A DNA stretch of 64,000 bases from Caenimonas soli (GTDB taxonomy: Bacteria > Pseudomonadota > Gammaproteobacteria > Burkholderiales > Burkholderiaceae_C): positions 62,001 through 126,000 of the forward strand of contig NZ_JABJVV010000014.1 of assembly GCF_013155545.1 (NCBI RefSeq), in the 5' to 3' direction. The translations under genes and the position numbers were made by a program. The notes beneath the pieces are model-generated. The model saw nothing but the letters and a program-made list of their open reading frames with translations, was not told where the DNA came from and ran no database searches. Below are positions 54,594 to 62,276 of this stretch, in pieces (the stretch's first letter is position 1; each line of letters opens with the position of its first letter).

Positions 54594-55754
54594 TCAAAAA
54601 GACCGCGGCAAACCGAGCACATGTTCCGCCACATAAGAAAGGATGAGGTTGGTGGAAATCGGCGCCACCTGGTAGAGCCGCGTCTCGCGGAACTTGCGCT
54701 CCACGTCGTATTCACAGGCGAAGCCGAAGCCGCCGTGGAACTGGATGCAGGCGTTCGCCGCCTCCCAGCTGGCTTTGGCCGCCAGGTACTTGGCCATGTT
54801 GGCCTGCGCGCCGCAGGGCTGGTGGGCATCGAACAGGCGGCAGGCTTCCCAGCGCATCAGGTTGGCCGCCTCGATCTCGATGTGGGCCTCGGCGATCGGG
54901 AACTGCACGCCCTGGTTCTGCCCGATGGGGCGGCCGAACACCACCCGGTCCTTGACGTATTTCGTGACCCGGTCGATGAACCAGTAGCCGTCGCCGATGC
55001 ATTCGGCGGCGATCAGCGTGCGTTCGGCGTTCAGGCCATCCAGGATGTACTTGAAGCCCTGGCCTTCCTGCCCGATCAGGTTCTCGGCCGGGATCTCGAG
55101 GTTCTCGAAGAACAGCTCGTTGGTCTCGTGGTTGACCATGTTGAGAATGGGCCGCACGGTCATGCCGGACTTCTCGGCTTGGCGCAGATCCACCATGAAG
55201 ATCGACATCCCTTCGGATTTCTTTTTCACGTCAGCCAGCGGTGTGGTACGCGCCAGCAGGATCATGAAATCGGAATGCTGGATGCGCGAAATCCATACCT
55301 TCTGGCCGTTGACGACGTAGCGGTCGCCTTTCTTCACGGCGGTGGTCTTGATCTTGGTGGTGTCGGTGCCGGTGCTGGGTTCGGTCACGCCCATGGACTG
55401 CAGGCGCCATTCGCCGCTGGCGATCTTGGGCAGGTACAAGGCCTTCTGCTTTTCGGAGCCGTGGCGCAGCAAGGTGCCCATGTTGTACATCTGGCCGTGG
55501 CAGGCGCCGGAGTTGCCGCCCGAGCGGTTGATCTCTTCCATGATCACGGAGGCTTCGGCCAAGCCCAGGCCGGAGCCGCCGTACTCCTGGGGAATGAGGG
55601 CGGCCAGCCAGCCGGCCTTTGTGAGTGCGTCGACGAAGGCTTCGGGGTACGCGCGCTGCTCGTCCACCTTGCGGTGGTACTCGTCGGGGAATTGGGTGCA
55701 GAGGTCGCGCACCGCGTCGCGGATGTCCTGGTATTTATCGGGTTCGTGTTTCAT
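54594..55754 (-). CDS. Acyl-CoA dehydrogenase 3 of the itaconate operon
   Basis: 386 residues. GVTEPSTGTDTTKIKTTAVKKGDRYVVNGQKVWISRIQHSDF (about 120-160) FAD region, IQFHGGFGFACEYDVERKFRETRLYQVAPISTNLILSYVAEHVLGLPRSF at the C-terminus (split motifs), lacking the MCAD-type Glu (VAPIS where MCAD has YEGTS). A gene of this type sits between ich and ict in P. aeruginosa. Possible role: oxidation of methylsuccinyl-CoA-like C5 esters; not proven. ATG 55754 overlaps the ich stop. Confidence 0.88.
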   Translation of the reverse strand: MKHEPDKYQDIRDAVRDLCTQFPDEYHRKVDEQRAYPEAFVDALTKAGWLAALIPQEYGGSGLGLAEASVIMEEINRSGGNSGACHGQMYNMGTLLRHGSEKQKALYLPKIASGEWRLQSMGVTEPSTGTDTTKIKTTAVKKGDRYVVNGQKVWISRIQHSDFMILLARTTPLADVKKKSEGMSIFMVDLRQAEKSGMTVRPILNMVNHETNELFFENLEIPAENLIGQEGQGFKYILDGLNAERTLIAAECIGDGYWFIDRVTKYVKDRVVFGRPIGQNQGVQFPIAEAHIEIEAANLMRWEACRLFDAHQPCGAQANMAKYLAAKASWEAANACIQFHGGFGFACEYDVERKFRETRLYQVAPISTNLILSYVAEHVLGLPRSF

Positions 55755-56635
55755 GGTTCGATCTCTGCCTTGGCTTTCATGGTGAGCGCGCCTTCATGGT
55801 CCTGCGCCCACAGGGCGATGGTTTGCCCATCGGCGCCCGGCTGGCCGTTCAGCCGCATCGGCTGGCCGTCGAAGCTGGGCCGCAGCGCCTTGAACTCGAA
55901 GCTGCGCACGGCGGCTCGGGGTCGCTCGCGCCGCAGCAGGTCCATCAGCAGCGTCGCGATCAGGGGACCGTGCACCACCAGGCCCGGATAACCCTCGGTT
56001 TCGGTGACGTAGCGCCGGTCGTAGTGGATGCGGTGGCCGTTGAAGGTGAGGGCCGAGTAGCGGAACAGCAGCACCTCGTCGGGAGTCAGCTCGCGCTGCC
56101 AGGCCGCGCCGGCTTCGGACGCCACCGGCGGGGGTGCGGGCTCCCCGGGCAGCGGCGCCGCGCGGTAGACGATGTCGTGCTCCTCCGTCATAGCCAAGCC
56201 GCGCGCGTTATGCAACTCATGGCGCACGGTGACGAACAGCAAGTCGCCGGTGCGGCCTGCCTTGTGCGTGATCGAAGCGACGGTGGACACGCGGCGCGCC
56301 GCATCGCCGACGCGCAGGGGATTCGCGGGTTCCCACTGCAAGCGCCCGCCAGCCCACATGCGCCGCGGCAGCGGCACCGGTGGCAGGAAGCTGCCGCGCC
56401 TGGCGTGGCCATCGGGGCCGATCTCGCTGGCGCGATACACGGGCAGGAAATACAGCCAGTGCCACAGCGCCGGCAGGGCAGTGCCGCGTTCCGGCGGCGG
56501 GTCGTCGCGGTCCAGCGAGGCCGTGAGGGCGCGCGGCGGTGCCGCCGTGATTTCGTCCTCGAGAACTTCGGTCTTGCCGATCCAGCCCTGCAGCCGGCTG
56601 AGCAGGGCCGGGTCGATTCGCGATGGGTGAGACAT
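55751..56635 (-). CDS. ich: Itaconyl-CoA hydratase (HTD2/MaoC-like double hot-dog)
   Basis: 294 residues, double hot-dog. N-terminal FAS1-type domain (about 1-150), C-terminal hydratase half with SALTFNGHRIHYDRRYVTETEGYPGLVVHG (the FNxHRIHYD motif of HTD2/mesaconyl-C4-CoA hydratase). In itaconate use it hydrates itaconyl-CoA (or mesaconyl-C4-CoA) to citramalyl-CoA. Start ATG 56635 (MSHPSRIDPALL); an upstream in-frame start would run into the LysR promoter. First gene of the operon, divergent from the LysR regulator. Confidence 0.85.
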   Translation of the reverse strand: MSHPSRIDPALLSRLQGWIGKTEVLEDEITAAPPRALTASLDRDDPPPERGTALPALWHWLYFLPVYRASEIGPDGHARRGSFLPPVPLPRRMWAGGRLQWEPANPLRVGDAARRVSTVASITHKAGRTGDLLFVTVRHELHNARGLAMTEEHDIVYRAAPLPGEPAPPPVASEAGAAWQRELTPDEVLLFRYSALTFNGHRIHYDRRYVTETEGYPGLVVHGPLIATLLMDLLRRERPRAAVRSFEFKALRPSFDGQPMRLNGQPGADGQTIALWAQDHEGALTMKAKAEIEP

Positions 56636-56729
56636 GGTCGCATGGTGATCCCCGCAGGGCCCAAGCACAATGCGCCAATTCGGTAATCAGCCTTCTGTTT
56701 TTCCGAAAGCTGCTGCGTTAGCATGGCGC
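56636..56729. promoter_or_regulatory. Divergent promoter of ich operon and LysR regulator
   Basis: 94 bp. An interrupted inverted repeat TTCGG (56679-56683) and CCGAA (56703-56707) could be the LysR operator. The evidence is weak: arms of five bases only. Confidence 0.35.
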
Positions 56730-57644
56730 ATGCATTTCGACCTGACTGACCTGCGCCTGTTCGTCTACACCGCCGAGGAGCGCAACCTGACCCGTGCCGC
56801 GGCGCGCCAGCACCTGTCGCTGGCGGCGGCCAGTGCGCGCGTCAAGGCGCTGGAGGAACAGGCCGGGCTGCCGCTGCTGTACCGCGAGGCTCGCGGCGTG
56901 CGGTTGACGCCGCCGGGCGAGGCCTTCCTGCATCATGCGCGGGAGGTGCTGCACCAGGCCGAGCAGTTGCGCCGCGATCTGCATGACTATGGGGGCGGCC
57001 TGCGCGGCCACGTGCGGGTGTTCGCCAATACGACGGCGGTGACGGATTTCCTGCCCGAGGTCCTGCCGGGTTTCCTGGCCCGCAACCCCCGCGTCAATGT
57101 GGACCTTCAGGAGAAACCGAACGCTGAGATCGCCCGTGGCGTGCTCGACGGTCGGGCGGACCTGGGCATCGTGGCTGGGGCGGTCGACACGCTGGGTCTG
57201 CAATCCATTCATTTCAGCACCGACCGGCTGGTGCTGGTGACGGCCCGCGGCCACGCCTTCGCCCGGCGCAAGCGCATCGTTTTCGCCGACACGTTGCAAG
57301 AAGACATGGTGGGCATGCACCACGGCAGCACGCTGCAAAGCTTCCTGGAGCAGCAAGCTGACAAGCTGGGCAAGCCCATGAAGCTTCGTATCCAGCTGGC
57401 AAGTTTTGACGCCATGTGCCGCATGGTGGGCGCCGGGGTGGGTATCGGCATCGTTCCCGAGAGCGCCGCACGGCGCAACCTGCAGCCCATGAAGCTGGCG
57501 CAGGTCGAGCTGGCCGATGCCTGGCGCGTGCGCGAGCGCTACATCCTCGTGCGCGAGCGTGAAGCGCTTCCGGCCTACGCCCAATCGCTGATCGAACTGC
57601 TGTGCGAACACTTCAGGCCACGGGCGGCGGCGGCCCGGTCCTGA
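56730..57644 (+). CDS. LysR family regulator of the itaconate operon (ItcR/RipR-like)
   Basis: 304 residues. N-terminal winged helix (FDLTDLRLFVYTAEERNLTRAAARQHLSLAAASARVKALEE, about 2-42), then the inducer-binding domain with RVNVDLQEKPNAEIARGVLDGRADLGIVAG (about 113-142). Divergent from ich with a 94-bp shared promoter, as PA0877 is from PA0878. Itaconate or a CoA ester is the expected inducer. Confidence 0.88.
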   Translation: MHFDLTDLRLFVYTAEERNLTRAAARQHLSLAAASARVKALEEQAGLPLLYREARGVRLTPPGEAFLHHAREVLHQAEQLRRDLHDYGGGLRGHVRVFANTTAVTDFLPEVLPGFLARNPRVNVDLQEKPNAEIARGVLDGRADLGIVAGAVDTLGLQSIHFSTDRLVLVTARGHAFARRKRIVFADTLQEDMVGMHHGSTLQSFLEQQADKLGKPMKLRIQLASFDAMCRMVGAGVGIGIVPESAARRNLQPMKLAQVELADAWRVRERYILVREREALPAYAQSLIELLCEHFRPRAAAARS

Positions 57645-57646
57645 TC

Positions 57647-57838
57647 TCAGTGATGAGGCTTGTCGGAATCCGGCTTCTTGTCCTTGGGCTTCTGGCGCGT
57701 GCCGAGCTGGTTGGACTGTTCGGAAAACTCTTCCAGATGGGGCAGCACGCTGTCGGCGCCTTCGCGCTGGCGCTTGGCGAAGGGCCAGGCTTTCTGCCGC
57801 AGCCACTCGCGGTAATCGCGCAATGGTTTGTCACTCAT
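57647..57838 (-). CDS. Small charged protein of unknown function
   Basis: 63 residues, soluble. Begins MSDKPLRDYREWLRQKAWPFAKRQ and ends in a Lys/Asp/His-rich tail (KPKDKKPDSDKPHH). No family recognised. The ATG 57838 is the only sensible start; the frame extends upstream without a start of quality. Converges with the LysR gene (2 nt between stops). Real-gene status rests on codon pattern and lack of overlap. Confidence 0.5.
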   Translation of the reverse strand: MSDKPLRDYREWLRQKAWPFAKRQREGADSVLPHLEEFSEQSNQLGTRQKPKDKKPDSDKPHH

Positions 57839-57955
57839 GGGGCGCCTTCGCACTGTAAGCCAGAAGCTCAATCTAGGCTTTTGCAAGCACAGCGGCGGTC
57901 GGCGGGCGCGAAGTACGACTGTAAGCGCCCACCTACACGGCTTGCCAAATCGCGG

Positions 57956-57984
57956 CGCAGTGCTATCGTGGGGGCAGCACTGCG
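57956..57984. promoter_or_regulatory. Inverted repeat upstream of uspA
   Basis: CGCAGTGC, 13 nt, GCACTGCG: perfect 8-nt arms ending 16 bp before the uspA ATG. An extended -10-like TGCTATCGT lies in the spacer, so the repeat could be an operator over the uspA promoter. Confidence 0.4.
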
Positions 57985-57999
57985 AAAGCGAGGCTGGTC

Positions 58000-58521
58000 A
58001 TGAAAATCCTGATTGCCGTGGACGGATCGGAATTGGCGTTGGACGCCGTGCGGTATGCACTGCAGTTGCGGGCGGAGGGCCTGGCCGCCGGCCTCGTGCT
58101 GGCCAATGTGCAAGAGCCGGCATCCCTGTACGAGATGCTCACCGTGCGCGACCCGCAGCGATTGCAGGGCTTGGCGGCCAGCGCCGGCGACCACTCCCTG
58201 CAGGGCGCGCGGCAGTTGTGCGACGCTGCCGGGGTGGACTACGAACTCGAGATCGGCCTGGGCGAGCCGGCCCATACCCTGCTGGACATCGCGGAGCGCT
58301 ACGGCTGCAGTGCCATCGTGGCCGGCGCGCGCGGTAAGGGCGGGCTCGGTGGCGCGGACCTGGGCTCGGTCTCACATGAGCTGATGCATGTCTCGCCGCT
58401 CCCCGTAACGATCGTCAAGCACAGCGACGTGCAGGCCGGCGAAGAGCAACCCGCGCAAGCCGAGCAGGAGGCGCCGCCCTCCGCCGAAACAGATCCGCAG
58501 CCGATGCTGGGCCTGGCCTAG
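58000..58521 (+). CDS. Universal stress protein UspA family
   Basis: 173 residues. Usp fold: MKILIAVDGSELALDAVRYAL (ATP-binding N-terminus) and the nucleotide motif G-2x-G-9x-G-S as GARGKGGLGGADLGSVS (about 108-124), so an ATP-binding Usp. An acidic, Glu/Pro/Ala-rich tail of about 28 residues after VTIVKHSD is extra to the family. Its TAG and the ribB stop share the palindrome CTAG. Confidence 0.88.
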   Translation: MKILIAVDGSELALDAVRYALQLRAEGLAAGLVLANVQEPASLYEMLTVRDPQRLQGLAASAGDHSLQGARQLCDAAGVDYELEIGLGEPAHTLLDIAERYGCSAIVAGARGKGGLGGADLGSVSHELMHVSPLPVTIVKHSDVQAGEEQPAQAEQEAPPSAETDPQPMLGLA

Positions 58522-59171
58522 CCGAGCGCCCGCCGCCAAGCCGCGATTTCGGCCACCGTCGTGCACAGCAGGCCGTGCGCCTGCGCAAAGTCTGTCACCT
58601 GCTTTCCGCGGGCCATGGTGCCGTCGGGATTCATCAGCTCGCACAGCACGCCCGCGGGTGCCAGCCCGGCCAGCGCGGGCAGGTCCACCGCCGCTTCGGT
58701 ATGGCCATCGCGCTCCAGCGTCCCGCCGGCGCGCGCGATCAGCGGGAAGACATGGCCGGGACTGACGATCTCGTTGTGTTCCAGCGTCGAGCGCAGGGCG
58801 CACTGGATCGTCTGCACCCGGTCCGCCGCCGACACGCCGGTGCTCACGCCGTGCCCGGCCTCGATCGATTGCGTGAACGCCGTTGCATAGCGAGAGCGGT
58901 TGACTTCGACCATGGGACGCAGCCGCAGCTCGCTGGCCTTGTCCGGCTTGATGCACAGGCAGACGATGCCGCTGCCCTCGCGGATCAGCATGGCCATCAC
59001 GGCGGGGGTGACCAGTTCGGCCGCGCAGATGAGATCGGCCTCGTTCTCGCGCTGTGCATCATCGAGCACCAGCACGGGCCGGCCCGCGCGGATTTCGGCG
59101 ATGACCTCGGGAAGCGGGGCCAGGGGAATGGCGTCCGTGGACACCGGGATAGTGGGGATGGAAACCATCAT
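58518..59171 (-). CDS. ribB: 3,4-dihydroxy-2-butanone 4-phosphate synthase
   Basis: 217 residues. Makes the four-carbon precursor of riboflavin from ribulose 5-phosphate. Motifs DDAQRENEADLICAAE (about 37-52, acidic Mg site), TAFTQSIEAGHGVSTGVSAADR (about 96-117) and HVFPLIARAGGTLERDGHTEAAVDL (about 141-165). There is no GTP cyclohydrolase II domain, so it is the stand-alone RibB. Start ATG 59171 (MMVSIP) with GGAG 9 nt upstream. Controlled by an FMN riboswitch 112 nt upstream. Confidence 0.95.
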   Translation of the reverse strand: MMVSIPTIPVSTDAIPLAPLPEVIAEIRAGRPVLVLDDAQRENEADLICAAELVTPAVMAMLIREGSGIVCLCIKPDKASELRLRPMVEVNRSRYATAFTQSIEAGHGVSTGVSAADRVQTIQCALRSTLEHNEIVSPGHVFPLIARAGGTLERDGHTEAAVDLPALAGLAPAGVLCELMNPDGTMARGKQVTDFAQAHGLLCTTVAEIAAWRRALG

Positions 59172-59252
59172 GAAACGCTCCTGTTGTTGAACAAAAACGC
59201 TCCAAGGCAGACAAGAACGCCAATGCCTTTCCTCTCGCGAAGAAACGCAACG

Positions 59253-59276
59253 GCACATCGCCGCAGCAATGCCGCG
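59253..59276 (-). promoter_or_regulatory. Hairpin between the FMN aptamer and ribB
   Basis: CGCCGC...GCGGCG stem just downstream of the aptamer on the ribB transcript. It may belong to the expression platform. No clear U-run follows, so translational control or Rho is as likely as intrinsic termination. Confidence 0.4.
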
Positions 59277-59282
59277 GCGAAT

Positions 59283-59430
59283 CTTCTTTCATCCGGACTA
59301 TGACCGTCGGCCTCAGAATTGGACTGAGTCTGCTGACCCCCGGGCACCTTGCGGCATCCGGGGCGCTCGCGGGCTTGCGGCTTGCGCCGCCTACCGCCGG
59401 TGGGGAATTTCACCCCGCCCTGAAGACCCC
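59283..59430 (-). ncRNA. FMN riboswitch (RFN element) upstream of ribB
   Basis: Read on the minus strand: CTTCAGGGCGGGGTGAAATT, then CCCCACCGGCGGTA, AGCCCGCGAGCGC, GGTCAGCAGACTC, then GCCGACGGTCATAGTCCGGA and TGAAAGAAGA. These are the conserved RFN blocks in order. It senses FMN and shuts off ribB when FMN is high. A TATATT (59434-59439) just upstream may be the -10 of its promoter. Together with the leader it fills the 340-bp gap to the next gene. Confidence 0.96.
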
Positions 59431-59483
59431 TCCAATATAGAACAGTGCACAAGAACCTGCTGCACGCGCGGTCGTGCCGTGGG

Positions 59484-59489
59484 CTATAG
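59484..59489 (+). promoter_or_regulatory. Candidate -10 element for the DMT transporter
   Basis: TATAGT, 22 bp upstream of the GTG start, in GC-rich surroundings. No clear -35 box was seen. Confidence 0.35.
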
Positions 59490-59511
59490 TTGGTCGCAAT
59501 GGAGACATGCC

Positions 59512-60483
59512 GTGGCAGTTGAAAGCGGTGGGGAGAGGGTCAAGCGTCACGTTTTGATGCGGCACGCCTCATTGGCGCAAAGGCGCGCGGAGCGGCTCGA
59601 CCCCACGGTGCGCGGGCTGCTCTGGTCCACCGCCGCCGGCCTGAGCTTCGTGGTCCTCAACACCCTGATGCGCGGCCTCACGCTGCAGCTCGATCCCTTC
59701 CAGACCCAGTTCCTGCGCTACTTGTTCGGCTTGCTGGTGATGATCCCGCTGGTCTTGCGCAGCGGCCTTGCGTCCTACCGTCCGCGCAATATCAGCGGGC
59801 AGTTCGTGCGCGGTGGCGTGCATACCTTTGGCCTGTTCCTCTGGTTCTCGGCGATCCCGCACATCACGCTCGCCGACACCACGGCCATCGGGTTCACCGG
59901 CCCTATCTTCATCATGCTCGGCGCGGCCTGGATGTTCGGCGAGCGCATGCGCTGGGAGCGCTGGCTGGCGGCGCTCATCGGCTTCGCCGGTGTGCTGATC
60001 GTGGTGGCCCCCAAGTTGAGCGGCTCCGCCGGGGCCTACACCTTGCTGATGCTGGCGTCGTCGCCGATATTCGCGGCGTCCTTCCTCATCACCAAGGGCC
60101 TCACGCGCTACGAGCGGCCCGCCGTGATCGTGGTCTGGCAATCGATCACGGTGACGGTGTTCAGCCTGCCCCTGGCGGTGCTCGCATGGCAGACGCCGAC
60201 CGTGGCGCAGTGGTTCATGTTTCTCATCTGCGGCGTCCTGGGCAGCGTCGGTCACTACTTCCTGGCGCGCTCGTTCACCGTGGCCGACATCTCCGCGACC
60301 CAGTCGGTCAAGTTCCTCGACCTGGTGTGGGCCTCGCTGCTGGGCTGGCTGATCTTCGCCGACGTCCCCAGCCGCTCCACGTTGATCGGGGGCGTGGTGA
60401 TCTGCGCCTCGACCCTCTGGATCGCGCACCGGGAAGCACGCGGCGCGGCGCGTGACCCGGATCAGGCCTCCCGCAGCGCATAG
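59512..60483 (+). CDS. DMT superfamily transporter (EamA domains)
   Basis: 323 residues, about ten membrane helices in two EamA repeats (about 35-165 and 175-305). PFQTQFLRYLFGLLVMIPLVL, FSAIPHITLADTTAIGFTGPIFI and MFLICGVLGSVGHYFLARSFTVADISATQSVKFLDLVWASLLGW are typical. Inner-membrane exporter or importer of small metabolites; substrate unknown. Start GTG 59512 with GGAGA 6 nt upstream; ATG 59557 lacks a ribosome site. Converges with the ABC protein gene, overlapping by 22 nt. Confidence 0.87.
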   Translation: MAVESGGERVKRHVLMRHASLAQRRAERLDPTVRGLLWSTAAGLSFVVLNTLMRGLTLQLDPFQTQFLRYLFGLLVMIPLVLRSGLASYRPRNISGQFVRGGVHTFGLFLWFSAIPHITLADTTAIGFTGPIFIMLGAAWMFGERMRWERWLAALIGFAGVLIVVAPKLSGSAGAYTLLMLASSPIFAASFLITKGLTRYERPAVIVVWQSITVTVFSLPLAVLAWQTPTVAQWFMFLICGVLGSVGHYFLARSFTVADISATQSVKFLDLVWASLLGWLIFADVPSRSTLIGGVVICASTLWIAHREARGAARDPDQASRSA

Positions 60484-62216
60484 GCGGCCTGGCTGCCCGC
60501 TGGGAGCTGGTGCAACTCCCAGCGCCGCCGGTGGAACGCATCGAGCGCAGGCCGGTGGGCGATCGACACCAAGGCCCCGCCCTTGCGCCGCACCATCGCC
60601 GTCAATCGTTCGTAGAGGGTTTTTTCCGCCGGACCGTCCAGCGCGCTCGTGGCTTCGTCGGCGAGCACCCAGGCCGGTTGCTTGAGGAACACGCGCGCCA
60701 ACGCCAGGCGCTGACGCTCGCCGCCGGAAAGCTTCTGGCTCCACGCATCCTCATCGTCCAGGCGCGAGGCCAGCTGCGGCAGCAGGGCTTCGTCCAAGGC
60801 CCGGTGCAGGTCTTCCTCGCTGTAGCGGTCGGCGGGCTCGGGATAGGCGAGGGCATTGCGCAGGCTGCCGTCCGGGAAGTAGGGGTTCTGCGGGATGCAC
60901 ATGGTGTCCGCCGGAATCTCCACCTTGCCGCGGGCGAAAGGCCAGATGCCCGCGAAAGCGCGGAACAGCGTGGACTTCCCGCTGCCCGACGGCCCCTTCA
61001 CCAGCACCGAGTCGCCCGGCGCGACCTGGGCCGACAGACCCGACAGCAGCAAGGCGCCGCTGGGCAGCGCCAGGGACAGTTCCTGCGCGCTGAGGCCGTC
61101 CGCGCCTTCCACGACCTCCGGCCGCTGGGCCTGGGCTTGCGCGGCCACGCTCTCCTCGAAGCTGGTCAGCCGATCGGTGGTCGCGCGCCAGGCGGCCAGC
61201 GAGCTGTAGTTGTCGACGAACCAGGCCAGCGAGTCCTGTACCTGGCTGAAGGCCGACGCGATCTGCATCAGTTCGCCCAACTGGATCGCACCGGCAAAGA
61301 AGCGCGGCGCCGCCACGATGAAGGGAAAGACCACCGCCGCCTGGCCAAAGAAGTTGGTGAACCAGATCAGGTTCTTCTGCGCCCTGATCAGGCGCAGGTA
61401 ATTGGCCAGCACCGCACCGAAGCGCCGGTCCAGGTGCTGACGCTCGACCTGCTCGCCCTTGTCCAGCGCGATGGCTTCGCTGTATTCGCGCACGCGGACC
61501 ATGTGATGGCGGAAGTCGGCCTCATAGCGCTGCTGCTTGAAGTTCAGGGCGATCTGCGGACGCCCGATGTAGTGCGTGATGATGGTGCCGACCACGCAGT
61601 ACGCCACTGCGGCCCAGACCATGAAGCCGGCGATCTCGTAGCTGGAGCCGCCCACGCTGAACGCAAAGCCACCGCTCAGGGCCCAGAGGATGCCGACGAA
61701 GCTGGCCAAGGTCACCAGCGCATTGAGCAGTCCCATGGACAGCGAGATGCTGTAAGTGGTGAACAGGTTCAGGTCCTCCTGGATGCGCTGATCCGGGTTG
61801 TCCGGCGTGGCGCTGGCGTTCGAGAAGCGCGCCAGCTCCATCCGGTAGAAGGCCTGGCCCGACAGCCAGCGCTGCAGGTAGTGGGTGGTCATCCAGGCGC
61901 GCCAGCGCATCTCCAGCAGCTGGGTCAGGTAGAACTTGTAGACCGCAATGACGATATAGCCGAATGCCAGCCAGGTGAAGCGAAGCAGCTGCGCCCAGAA
62001 CACCGGCTGGTCGCGCTTTTCCAGCGCGTCGTAGAACAGCCGGTTCCACTCGTTGATCTGCACCAGCATGTAGACCGCGCCCAGGTTCAGCAGGACGATG
62101 GCGGCGAGCAGCCCTCGCGCCTTCCACTTTTCCTCGGACGAGAAGAACGGCGTGGTGAGCGCCCAGACCTTGGCTGTAGTGGCCTTGATGGCGGCCAGCT
62201 TGTCGCGGAATTTCAT
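60462..62216 (-). CDS. ABC transporter, fused membrane/ATPase (SbmA/YddA-type)
   Basis: 584 residues. N-terminal membrane domain of the ABC_membrane_2 class (about 1-330; first helix near 35-60, YMLVQINEWNRLFYDALEKRD). ATPase: Walker A KGPSGSGKST (about 405), signature LSGGERQRL, Walker B WVLADEATSALD. YddA/Rv1819c-like, related to vitamin B12 and peptide carriers. ATG 62216 gives MKFRDKLAAIKA. No partner genes close by; substrate cannot be told. Confidence 0.88.
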   Translation of the reverse strand: MKFRDKLAAIKATTAKVWALTTPFFSSEEKWKARGLLAAIVLLNLGAVYMLVQINEWNRLFYDALEKRDQPVFWAQLLRFTWLAFGYIVIAVYKFYLTQLLEMRWRAWMTTHYLQRWLSGQAFYRMELARFSNASATPDNPDQRIQEDLNLFTTYSISLSMGLLNALVTLASFVGILWALSGGFAFSVGGSSYEIAGFMVWAAVAYCVVGTIITHYIGRPQIALNFKQQRYEADFRHHMVRVREYSEAIALDKGEQVERQHLDRRFGAVLANYLRLIRAQKNLIWFTNFFGQAAVVFPFIVAAPRFFAGAIQLGELMQIASAFSQVQDSLAWFVDNYSSLAAWRATTDRLTSFEESVAAQAQAQRPEVVEGADGLSAQELSLALPSGALLLSGLSAQVAPGDSVLVKGPSGSGKSTLFRAFAGIWPFARGKVEIPADTMCIPQNPYFPDGSLRNALAYPEPADRYSEEDLHRALDEALLPQLASRLDDEDAWSQKLSGGERQRLALARVFLKQPAWVLADEATSALDGPAEKTLYERLTAMVRRKGGALVSIAHRPALDAFHRRRWELHQLPAGSQAAYALREA

Positions 62217-62276
62217 GTGGTGGACCCTTGGCGAAGCAGGGCCCATCGTAGCGCGCACCTTGGCGCGGGCGCGGCT

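Noticed and set aside
56679..56707. TTCGG/CCGAA pair as a proven LysR operator
   Set aside because: Arms of five bases with a 19-nt gap are expected by chance in such DNA; kept only as a weak suggestion in the promoter entry.
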